In this document: positions 24,562 through 34,123 of the stretch, one piece after another
Position numbering within the stretch: position 1 is the first letter of the stretch
How the letters are laid out: each line of letters begins with the position of its first letter
Assembly: GCF_026745355.1 (NCBI RefSeq)
Contig: NC_079209.1
Location: forward strand, 33,574,736 to 33,638,735
DNA from: Beta vulgaris subsp. vulgaris
Lineage: Eukaryota; Streptophyta; Magnoliopsida; Caryophyllales; Amaranthaceae
Length of the DNA stretch: 64,000 nt
Direction of reading: 5' to 3'
Notes under the pieces: model-generated
What the model saw: only the letters and a program-made list of their open reading frames with translations
Database searches by the model: none
What the model was told of the DNA's origin: nothing
Position numbers and translations under genes: made by a program

Positions 24562-25019
24562 GCCAAACCGTTTTCGTCTAGAAATCTATCAAATATGTTA
24601 AGTTTGTTGAGAGTCAAATCTCAAGTCTTGTCACCGGAAACCCTACAAAACAGTTAAACTGGCCCGGTGTTTTTCGGGAACGCCTCTTCGACGCTCAAGT
24701 TAGTTGAGGTAGAGAGATAATGTGAGTAAATATAGACATAGATGCTCTGGCTTTTTTAAGTGAGAATTCAATACTTTTTCATTGATGACATTGGTGATAT
24801 ATAAACAGTTGGGAATTCCTAGACAAGCAACATTAATGGGATAGGCTTTTCTTAGGATAAATGGCTACGTTACCTTTTCAGACAATTGACGAGCCCTTTT
24901 TCGCATCCCTATACGCCTGGAGCTAAGTCAACCCCATAGTGGGACCCACATTTGCCACCTGTCTGGTAACTATGATGATTTGGCGAAAGTGCGGGATGGC
25001 CATTTGCCGAGCCTAAACA
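24562..25019 (-). repeat. 5' LTR of the interrupted Tat-type element
   Basis: Lies between the primer site and a Copia protease frame. The right edge, ...GAGCCTAAACA, gives a minus-strand start TGTTTAGGC. The flanking Copia frame (TSKKSLIFDLADV) runs right up to it. The left edge lacks a clean TG and is set only by the primer site. Confidence 0.55.
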
Positions 25020-25118
25020 TCTGCCAAATCAAAAATCAAAGACTTCTTACTAGTCACATGATGAGTAGCTCCCGTATCAATAATCTAATATTGGAATTGA
25101 ACTTACCACTCAAGTGGT
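25020..25118 (-). pseudogene. Protease start of the outer Copia element
   Basis: The minus strand reads LSGKFNSNI, then after a frame change IIDTGATHHVTSK and KSLIFDLADV. This is the Copia protease active site (DTGA) and its following segment. It continues the gag that resumes at 48748 on the other side of the Tekay element (...VDQWKALVGLFGNTKILDDCL). It ends at 25020 where a Tat LTR inserted. The Trp expected before IIDTG is a stop. Confidence 0.75.
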
Positions 25119-26126
25119 GTAATCTCTCGTAAATTTCTGGATTTTATAAATATATTTTGGTTTTTATATTTAAACATAATTTAGTTTGAAAAGATTTATT
25201 TATTTAAAGGAGGTTGACCATTTTGAAAGTCAAAGATATTATTTTAAGGATTTAAGGAAGTTAAAATATTTTGTTAAGGCCTGCTTTGAAAAATGTTTGA
25301 AATACTAATTGGATTTGGAAAAGAGGTTTAAATGGGCTTGAGGAATCCAAATTCCAAGTGGATTAGGAAAAGGATTTCTATTGATATTAGGAGTTCTAAA
25401 TCACAATCATATTCACCATAAAACACTATTCAAACCCAATTTTGCTTTTCCGAAGCCCAAAAGGAAAAGCCTACTTATAAATACCTTATACCCAATTATT
25501 TTAGCACACAAAAATTTATCTCTCCTCCCTTGCACACAACCGGCCCTCTTCTTTCTCTCTCTCTTCACCTTTCTTTTTGTTTCTTCCAAATTTCTTTCTT
25601 ATTCTTCAAGAAACATAAACACACCACAACAACCATCACCATCATTGTTGCACCACTGCTGCCGCTGCTGCCTTCTTCACGCCGGCGCCTTTCCTCCTTT
25701 GTTCCTTTGATTCGTTGGTTTAATTCTTTCTTCCTCCTCAAGTTTTGATTAAAGATTATGTTTTTATGTTTTGTTTTAGTACTAATTATGATTACTGACT
25801 TTAAATTATTGTTTTAATGATGAATCTATTATTCTATTAATTTTATATTGAAAGAATAAGATTTCAGATTGAATTATTATATTTAAATTGAGTTTTTAAT
25901 TAGCAAAGCATGAGTTTTCAGGCTGTTAAAAATATTTGAAAGCATGTTATAAACTATGAAATTGATTTAAATTATGAATTAAGCATGTTTAAGTATGTTT
26001 AAAGAGAGTTTTAATATTTTATAAGTTGCTGGAATTTTAGAAAGGTTGTTATTAATGGAGTTTTATGGATTTTAATGTTTTGTACAGTACTATTATGCTA
26101 GGTAAATAAGTAATTGAAGTTTTAAT

Positions 26127-27407
26127 CACTAGGGGAAAAAACATAAAGGGCTGCGCAGGAAGGGCTGCGCTTTTCGTAAAAACGCAGCCCTACTAAGCAG
26201 AAGGGCTGCGCTTTTTAGAAAAAGCGCAGCCCTTCACTAGTAGGGCTGCGCTTTTTTAAATAAGCGCAGCCCTTCTGTAGGTAAGAAGGGCTGCGCTTTT
26301 AAAAAAGCGCAGCCCTACTAAGTGAAGGGCTGCGCTTTTTTAAAAAGCGCAGCCCTTCTGCTTAGTAGGGCTGCGCTTTTTTAAAAAAGCGCAGCCCTTC
26401 TTGAAAAAATTTGAAATTTCGGAATCGCGGGCTTTGAAATATTGAGCGGGGATTCGTCAAATATATTATCCCTCATTCTCTCTCCTCTCTCACGTCCCTC
26501 ATTATTCCTTTCCTCCTTCTCTCTCATCCTCTCTTCTTCTCTCTCATCCTCTCTTCTCTCTCAAAAACTCCCATAAACATTTGCGACAAAAACCTTGAAA
26601 TGATTTGCACTAAACATGGCAACGGAGTCCGATTGCCTATTGTGATACCTTTTCGGAAGCGGAACGAGCCAACGAGTCAAACTCACGTTTAGGCTTTTTA
26701 AGCCATCCGAGTTCGTTTAAGCCTCCAAATAGCCATTTTATGTTTTTCCGAAATTTTTTTTTTCCCTTAAATTATGTATTTGGGTTTTGTTTTATGTATT
26801 TAAACATTATTAGGTTGTAGTTCTTGTATACTTCTCTTTGTTTATATATTTTGATTAATGTTCTTGTATACTTCTCTTTGTTTTGATTAATGTTCTTGTA
26901 TACTTCTCTTTGTTTATTTTGATTAATGTTATTCTTGTATACTTCTCTTTGTTTATTTTGATTAATGTTCTTGTATACTTCTCTTTGTATATAATTTCTT
27001 GTATTTTCATCTTTGTTTTGATTAATGTTCTTGTATACTTCTTGTATACTTATTGTATACTTCTCTTTGTATATTAGTTTTTGTTCCTTTTTTCATTTTC
27101 GTTTCATTCTTTTATTGTTTGGGTTTAGTATTTTCGTTTCGTTTCTCTTCTCTTCTGTTTAATTTCAGAAAATGTGAGATTATGAGTAAAAAAATGACAA
27201 AAAAAAAAAATTTTTTTTATTTTTTTTTTTTTGGTAGGAAGGGTTGCGCTAGTTAGGAAAAAGCGCAGCCCTTCTAGCTTAAGGGCTGCGCTTTTCTAGC
27301 GCAGCCCTACTTAAAAAGTGAAGGGCTGCTACTGAAAGGGCTGTTGTCAAAAAGCGCAGCCCTACATGCCTTTTTTAGCGCATCCCTTCTTCATTTTTCC
27401 ACTAGTG
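26127..27407 (+). mobile_element. Non-autonomous CACTA transposon, copy 1
   Basis: Terminal inverted repeats CACTAGGGGAAAA and, from the other end, CACTAGTGGAAAA. It is flanked by AAT on both sides (26124-26126 and 27408-27410), the 3-bp duplication of CACTA elements. Subterminal arrays of GGGCTGCGC in both orientations (26143-26400 and 27236-27380) match the transposase-binding arrays typical of the family. No transposase is encoded. The 3' LTR has the same site without the element (TTTTAATGATAAA near 47651). Contains CT-rich leader-like sequence and a ~36-bp minisatellite. Confidence 0.92.
26816..27075. repeat. ~36-bp minisatellite within CACTA copy 1
   Basis: About seven variants of TTCTTGTATACTTCTCTTTG followed by TTTATTTTGATTAATG. 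The same array, reversed, is in CACTA copy 2 at 28340-28660 with a different number of units. Confidence 0.85.
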
Positions 27408-28033
27408 AATGATAAAGATAACTTTTAAATATTTTTAAAGAGGAATTAAAGTATTTTAAAAGTCCTGGATTTTATTTGGAGTATTGACTTTGAATTATAT
27501 TAGTTGTTTTAGGCGGTGATTATTCAGTAGGCAATTTTTAAAGTGTTTAGAGGTGGCCTACCAATTTGTTTACACAAGATACGTACATGCCTATGTCTTA
27601 TGTGATGTAGTATCATGATTGTAGGAAGGAAAAGTTGTAGTATCATGTATAGGAACTTTGTAAGTTGATATGTGATTTCTATTATGATTGGATTTTACAT
27701 GTTTTATGCATGTGTGCAAACATGCTGATTATGAGATTTGATTATGAGTTGAATATTATCCTTATATGGAATATTGATGCAAGCATGTTGGTTGGGAACT
27801 TTATTTATTAATTCACATGGGGGAATTAATATGTTTATTGAGTTGGATCATGTTGAATCATGTGTTCCCTTATATTATTATTTTCACTTCTTTATGAGTT
27901 GATAATTTATTCCATTGAAAGATAAGTTGGTTGTTGGCTAGGTTCAACAAATAAGAAAGATTGGAATAAAAGGGACTTAATCTTGGATTGTAAGTTGTGT
28001 TATCACTTGTTTCATCCTAAGATAAAAAGGAGT

Positions 28034-29284
28034 CACTAGTGGAAAAATGAAGAAGCGCTGTGCTAAAAAAGGCATGTAGGGCTGCGCTTTTTGACAGCAG
28101 CCCTTCACTTTTTAAGTAGGGCTGCGCTAGAAAAGCGCAGCCCTTAAGCTAGAAGGGCTGCGCTTTTTCCTAACTAGCGCAGCCCTTCCTACCAAAAAAA
28201 AAAATTAAAAAAAGAAATTTTTTTTTTGACATTTTTTTACTCATAATCTCACATTTTCTGAAATTAAACAGAAGAGAAGAGAAACGAAAATACTAAACCC
28301 AAAACAATAAAAAGAATGAAACGAAAATGAAAAAAAGGAACAAAAACTAATATACAAAGAGAAGTATACAATAAGTATACAAGAAGTATACAAGAACATT
28401 AATCAAAACAAAGATGAAAATACAAGAAATTAACAACAAAGAGAAGTATACAAGAACATTAATCAAAATAAACAAAGAGAAGTATACAAGAATAACATTA
28501 ATCAAAATAAACAAAGAGAAGTATACAAGAATAACATTAATCAAAATAAACAAAGAGAAGTATACAAGAACATTAATCAAAACAAAGAGAAGTATACAAG
28601 AACATTAATCAAAATATATAAACAAAGAGAAGTATACAAGAACATTATAGATCTGAAAATACAAGAACTACAACCTAATAATGTTTAAATACATAAAACA
28701 AAACCCAAATACATAATTTAAGGGAAAAAAAAATTTCGGAAAAACATAAAATGGCTATTTGGAGGCTTAAACGAACTCGGATGCCTTAAAAAGCCTAAAC
28801 GTGAGTTTGACTCGTTGGCCCATTCCGCTTCCGAAAAGGTATCACAAGAGGCAATCGGACTCCGTCGCCATGTTTAGTGCAAATCATTTCAAGGTTTTTG
28901 TCGCAAATGTTTATGGGAGTTTTTGAGAGAGAAGAGAGGATGAGAGAGAAGAGAGGATGAGAGAAGGAGGAAAGGAATAATGAGGGACGTGAGAGAGGAG
29001 AGAGAATGAGGGATAATATATTTGACGAATCCCCGCTCAATATTTCAAAGCCCGCGATTTCGAAATTTCAAATTTTTTCAGGAAGGGCTGTGCTTTTTTA
29101 ACAAAGCGCAACCCTTCTTACCTACAGAAGGGCTGCGCTTTATTAAAAAAGCGCAGCCCTACTAGTGAAGGGCTGCGCTTTTTTTAAAAAGCACAGCCCT
29201 TCTGCTTAGTATCACTAGTAGGGCTGCGCTTTTACGAAAAGCGCAGCCCTTCCTGCGCAGCCCTTTATGTTTTTTCCCCTAGTG
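28034..29284 (-). mobile_element. Non-autonomous CACTA transposon, copy 2, inverted
   Basis: Starts CACTAGTGGAAAAATGA and ends TTTTTTCCCCTAGTG, so it is the reverse complement of copy 1. It is flanked by AGT on both sides (28031-28033 and 29285-29287). Subterminal GGGCTGCGC arrays occupy about 28075-28195 and 29080-29265. A minus-strand open frame (29040-28795) reads from CT-rich DNA into LPLVIPFRKRN; copy 1 has the related sequence. I do not recognise that protein, and it may be the remains of an exon of the parent element. No transposase domain seen. Confidence 0.92.
28340..28660. repeat. ~36-bp minisatellite within CACTA copy 2
   Basis: Reverse-complement counterpart of the array in copy 1 (CAAAGAGAAGTATACAAGAA followed by CATTAATCAAAATAAA). 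It has more units than copy 1. Confidence 0.85.
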
Positions 29285-30147
29285 AGTTTAGTTGTGAATG
29301 TTTGATTATGTATATATCTGTGTTGTTTGTGTGATATAACCAGTAATAATTTGTAATCATGTAAACTATAACTTGGAGAGTAATAAGCTTTAGACTAGTC
29401 CAGGTTTGGAATTGGACAGTCAAGAGTTGGGAGTGAGCGTGCCATGGCTTTTTCTGGGAAACAGATTGATCACCATTCCTATTTTTCAAAGGATCCTCGA
29501 TATCGCAGGTCATTCTGGAATACGGAGTCGCGCCCGTATTGATCTTCCTAGGTGAGGGCATGTTTTGGTAGGACAATCCGGTCCAATAAGTATTCCATTA
29601 AAGTAATCAAAATATGGTTAAAGTTTAGTTCTGTAAAAGTTATCTGCAGAATGTTAGTTTGTTACATTATTATTTATCCCTGCTTATTCTTTATTAGTAT
29701 CATGTTAGGAATGTTTATTATTATTATGTAGTACTCAGTTTTGTTGATTACGTGTTTTGTTTGTGTGTGTTGATTATGGCTTTGCCTTATTGATCCTGTG
29801 ATGACCCATTTTGCTGAGCAGATTCTTTAGAGTATTGATATCTACATATTTGCAGATATTGCATCATGGGGATTTGGGAATGGAGAGCTTGTGTAACAAA
29901 TTGTTTTATCTATAGTAGCAACGTATTATATTAAGTTTGGTTTGAAGTTATCGTTTATAGTGTGTTGGTTTTAAGTACTTTGGTTATTTATTATATTTAA
30001 AGTATAAAGTTTAGTTATATGTTTTCCGCTGCGAAATATTGAATAAGCTGATACGTTATCACACGGGCGATAATGCTTTGGTAATTCTCTATATTTTATA
30101 TTGAAAAGGTATTTTTGAAAAGAGAGAATTATTAGGGTGTTAAAAAG

Positions 30148-30169
30148 TAGTATCTTGGAGCTTTAGGTT
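30148..30169 (+). promoter_or_regulatory. Decayed primer binding site of the Tekay-like element
   Basis: TAGTATCTTGGAGCTTTAGG, a degraded form of TGGTATCAGAGC plus the usual following bases, lies four bases past the LTR end. The position and pattern fit initiator-Met tRNA priming. Confidence 0.6.
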
Positions 30170-30856
30170 ATTTTTTAAACTTTTAGGCGCCTAACTAACT
30201 AACAAGTTATTTGAATAAACTTCTTAGTATTGAGCTCCTACTTATTAGTTTTGAAATACGTTATTATAGGAATAAATTATTTTGGAAATTCTTTTTAGGT
30301 GGCCCGAAATTTTTTTTATTATGTCCGAATTTTTTTTTAGGTTCGAATTATTTTTTTCGAAATATTTTTATTTAATTTTGTTCGAAATTTTTAATGTCGA
30401 AAAAGTATTTTTCGATTGAATTCCAAAAATGTTTTCGATTCCATTTTTTTCTATTATCCGAATTTTTTTTTATTAGTAGTCGAAATTTTTTTTAACGACA
30501 CTTAGTTATTATTATTTTATTTGAAAATTATAATTAGAGTATGCATTATTTTCTTACCTTTAAAGTTTTACTTATTGTATTGTGAGAATGGGTAGTATAG
30601 GATGGACATATAGGATAGAATATTATATGCGTGCATTGAATAGTTAGTTCATCATGTTATTATTATTCTTCCCTGCTAACTATTTATGATTATTTTCTTT
30701 CTTAATAATTGTTTATATTTTTCTTCCCTGCTAACTATTGCATTCTTGTGCCTATGATGTTAATGGTAACTCTTTATTATTATTGTTGGAAATTGCATAT
30801 AGGGAGAGTACTAAATATATTATTGAATATGTTTATTTGTTGTAGATCCTTAACCA
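30170..30856. other. Leader of the Tekay-like element, no gene
   Basis: Very AT-rich, with TTTTTTTA/CGAAATTT-type stretches and no supported ORF. Confidence 0.5.
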
Positions 30857-31260
30857 TGTCTGCTATAGTTGGAAGTTACTAAAATCCCATTATATTAAGT
30901 GATGATGAAGGTGACGATAATAATATACCTGTCAATGATAATAAATATACCAGTCTAGATTGGAGTATGCGTAAGATATTAAGATCAAATGTGGCCAGTG
31001 ATGATGAGGTCATTGTGGAGTTCGACCGTGCTAGGGGTCAGACCAAACTAAACTTTCATCGTACATCCACATGTATGAAATTGAGTCAGAGTTAGAGGAT
31101 GAAGAGCCTCAACCTACAAGAACATCTAAAAGACAAAAGGAGATACGTCGAATATTATGATGAGGACATAGATGAAGATGAGATCTTCATGCTTGAACGA
31201 TACAAGGAATCTAATGACAAGAACGAGATTGTGGTACCTTAGGTTACTATTTATGTAGAT
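30857..31260 (+). pseudogene. Short acidic ORF of unknown function before gag
   Basis: Reads MSAIVGSY, a stop, then NPIILSDDEGDDNNIPVND, DWSMRKILRSN, DDEVIVEFDRARGQTKLNFH. After a frame change it reads YEIESELEDEEPQPTRTSKR, then another frame gives YYDEDIDEDEIFMLERYKES. Strongly acidic, with small basic patches and no domain I recognise. It lies between the LTR and gag of the Tekay-like element, so it may be the N-terminal part of its gag polyprotein or a separate reading frame. At least two frameshifts and one stop. Confidence 0.4.
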
Positions 31261-31712
31261 GATTAAGGAAAACAATATAGTATAATAATATAATAATGAT
31301 GGGTAGTTGGCCAAAGATGATTAGAGTTGTTTTACAGTACCATTATTTTAGGAAAATATAATGTTATAGTTACAACTATTTAATAATACCCTTTTGGAGG
31401 AATAAAAGTTAATTATTTACTTATATGAGTGAGCAAGAATTTATTCTAGGCACGTGTTGGGAATCTTTTTATTATTTAAATTATTATTATGTGATTAAAT
31501 TCTTGTTTGTTTCCATGTGTATGTTTTAATTTGAATATTTTCTCCATGGATGATTATGTGGTTACTAGAGAACATTTTATGTTGTACTTGGAACTGTTTG
31601 AGAAATTGTTTGTTGATGTGATCTTGTTTGATCAAATTGCCTTCTTAGAGTGACATATAAGTTATACTGGAACCTAAAGTAGAGTTATATTACTTTCAGG
31701 TCGCGAAATAGG
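31261..31712. other. AT-rich spacer before gag
   Basis: No ORF supported. Ends in TTTCAGGTCGCGAAATAGG just before the gag ATG at 31713; the CAG could be a splice acceptor, but no donor is evident. Confidence 0.35.
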
Positions 31713-33058
31713 ATGGCTAACAACAACGATCTAGCAGATGTTTTTCGCCTCTCGGCGGAAAAATTGACTGAGGAAAGAGCTTAGCGTCTTGAGACTGATG
31801 GGGACATGTTTGAAAGGCTATCTAAGGTTAAGCCACCATAATATAAGGGGCAAGCTGATCCTACCTTCCTAGAAAACTATATTAGGGAGTTTGAGAAACT
31901 TTTTGGGGCTGTGAACTGTCCTGGGAAAATATGAGAGTGGGTCGGGTTGTGTTGTACCTTAAGGATGAGGCTGATTTATGGTGGAGGGAGAATGGAGCTA
32001 AACTGAGTGTTGTGGAAGGATTTATTTGGGATGCTTTTGTGATTGCCTTGAGAGGGAAGTTTGACCATGCGTTCATGAGGAAGCAGAAGTCCCAGGAATT
32101 CATTAACCTTAGGATGGGTAGTATGACCATCTCTGAGTATTACAGTAAATTCATAGCATTGTCGAGGTTTGCACCTGAGGTTGTAGCCACTAAGGAGTTG
32201 AAGGCTTTTAGAGGTTTGAGCAAGGGTTGACTGATGGGATACAGTTGGGGTTAGGAGGTGAGACCTTTACATCCCTGGATATTGTGTATGGGGGAGCAGC
32301 CCATATTTACGGACTCTAGTCGAGGTGGAATAAGAAGAATGTTGTGGTATGTGAGAAAAGGAAGGACTTTAATGCTGGGGGAAATCGGGGGAATTTCAAG
32401 AGAAACAGGAATGGTAATGGGAATTTCCAAGGGAGGAACAACCAGGATCAACGTAATAAGGGTCGAGCAGAAAGAGTGCATCACTGCAAGAGGTATGACA
32501 ACAAGCACCCTAGGAAAGATTGTAAGGGAGAACTAGTGACTTGTAACTACTGCCAAAAGAAGGGCCACAGGGAGTTCGAGTGCTATACTAAGTAGAGCAA
32601 GGAGCGGAAAGGTAATGGGAGTGGTAACCAGGTCAGATTGGGGTTCAACCAGTCAAGAAACCAAGGTTCTAAGCGTGTAGGGCAGCCGAACAACCGAGGG
32701 AACTATAGTAAGCCTGCCAATGAGAACCTCAACCAGAATAAACCTGTAGGCAAATGGTACGTGATGAGTCGCAATGAAGTTGAGAAATCTGCCAACGTAG
32801 TTTCTGGTAATTTTTCTATTAACTCCGTCCTTGCTAAAACATTGTTTGATTCGGAGGCAACTTATTCTTTTATGTCATCATCTGTCCTGGAGGTTAGTAG
32901 ATTATGAAGAAATTGACTTGCATATCAGTATTCCTACTAGGGAGATCATAAGGTGTACCAAGTTGTTTAGAAATTTGCCTTTGAAGATACGAGACTGTGT
33001 ATTTCCATCTAACTTAATAGAATTTGATTTCGGAGACCTAGATGTGATTCTTGGATGA
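31713..33058 (+). pseudogene. Tekay-like gag and protease, broken
   Basis: Gag starts MANNNDLADVFRLSAEKL. It contains the retrotransposon gag domain (RVVLYLKDEADLWWREN, ISEYYSKFIALSRFAPEV) and a Gly/Asn/Arg-rich linker. A two-part nucleocapsid region follows: HCKRYDNKHPRKDC with the first Cys lost, and the intact knuckle CNYCQKKGHREFEC. Protease follows: LAKTLFDSEATYSFMSS, where the usual DSGA is DSEA, so the Gly after the catalytic Asp is lost. Stops at ERA*RL, PP*YKG, GKI* and YTK* fit C-to-T changes in CAG, CAA or CGA codons. The frame ends at 33096 where the Tat element inserted. Confidence 0.85.
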
Positions 33059-33096
33059 GCTGGTTAAGTATTTACAAGGCTAACATAGACTGTAAG

Positions 33097-33716
33097 TGTT
33101 ACGTAGTGTAAAACTTAGTAATTAAATATCACAACTCCCAAAGATAGGTTCTAAAACTGGAGACTTGTGCAACAATGATTGGCTCAAATCCCGATGCAAA
33201 CTTCTGACCAGCAACCTGCAAAAAAGGGACCCACCCTGGAGGTTTCGGTGGTATTTCCCCCTCCGATGCTTAAGTCAGATATCAGGGATGTAAAGGAACT
33301 TTTAGAGAGAGGAAGCAGAGAGAGAAAGAGAAGAATTTATGGCAGAATAACAGTATTATGCTCTGAAAAACGTACCTTTCACCCTGAAATCAAGGACTAT
33401 TTATACTGTTTGAAATGACTGTTGTACCTTGATGTCACCCTAATTTGGGAGCATCTGATTGGCTAATCAATGAAATGGGACACGTGGCAGCTGTTGGTTG
33501 GTTAATACACCTCACTTTTATGTAGGGGTGCAGGCCACCTTACTGGGCCTGAAGTACAATTTTGGGCCATTAGAGGGACTTTTAGTACTCTTCCTTCAGG
33601 AAACGTACTTTTAGCCCTCAAAACTGTTGGCCCTTGTACTTTGCCTTCATCGATGACCACTGTAGGCTCTGATGAGGCCACGTCAGCTGATAGCCGTTGA
33701 TTTTTAGGCTACAACA
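33097..33716 (-). repeat. 3' LTR of the nested Tat-type element
   Basis: 620 bases. The inner flank on the minus strand is CTCTTTTAAGGGGCAAA directly before TGTTGTAGCC, a fitting polypurine tract. It differs from the 5' LTR (624 bases) by small indels, mainly in a GA-rich stretch near 33300-33360. Confidence 0.95.
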
Positions 33717-33889
33717 TTTGCCCCTTAAAAGAGGGAGTTATTATTTTCTAGGCGCCAAGACGTTAATCTTCCTCTTTTAACCGACCTGGAACTCCCTTCT
33801 CTTTTTCAAAAAAAGGCGCCACTTTGCCGGTCTCCACAGGTCAACCCTATGACAACGTACTTTTTACGGTGGGGTCATTTTCACCCCTC

Positions 33890-33897
33890 TATAAATA
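33890..33897 (+). promoter_or_regulatory. TATA box of the antisense gene
   Basis: CTATAAATATGTGAC on the plus strand, outside the LTR, about 235 bases before the ATG at 34124. Plus-strand transcription from here would run antisense to pol. The same arrangement is seen near 1.97 kb in another Tat-type element. Confidence 0.5.
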
Positions 33898-34123
33898 TGT
33901 GACTTAGTCGCTCCTGGAATCATTTTAACATTGCTGAGAAATTTTCTAGAGAGAGAGACTGCAATTTTTACTGAGCTTTTAGAGAGAGAAACTACTCCCG
34001 TCCAAGCTCTTGCAATTGCACTCTGCTCGTCCGAGCCTCAAGTCGTCTTTGACATTCGTCCGAACTTTCTTCTACAGGTATTCTTCACTCATCTTTTTTA
34101 TATTTCCAAGCATATTTAAGAAA

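Larger units (their letters stand above)
25119..30144 (+). repeat. 5' LTR of the Tekay-like element, carrying two CACTA elements
   Basis: 5026 bases, or about 2488 without the two CACTA elements and their duplications. It aligns along its length with the 3' LTR at 45970-48747. The apparent 109-codon frame at 25381 (Ser/Thr/His-rich) is LTR sequence and recurs at 47 kb; I do not call a gene. Confidence 0.85.

Noticed and set aside
25381..25748. Ser/Pro/His-rich protein gene (also at 47.0-47.25 kb)
   Set aside because: Both lie at the same place in the two LTRs of the Tekay-like element; the open frames are chance within U5/R-like leader sequence.
26143..26400. GGGCTGCGC/GCGCAGCCC arrays as a CRISPR or palindromic regulatory array
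   Set aside because: They lie just inside the CACTA termini in both copies and fit subterminal repeats of the transposon.
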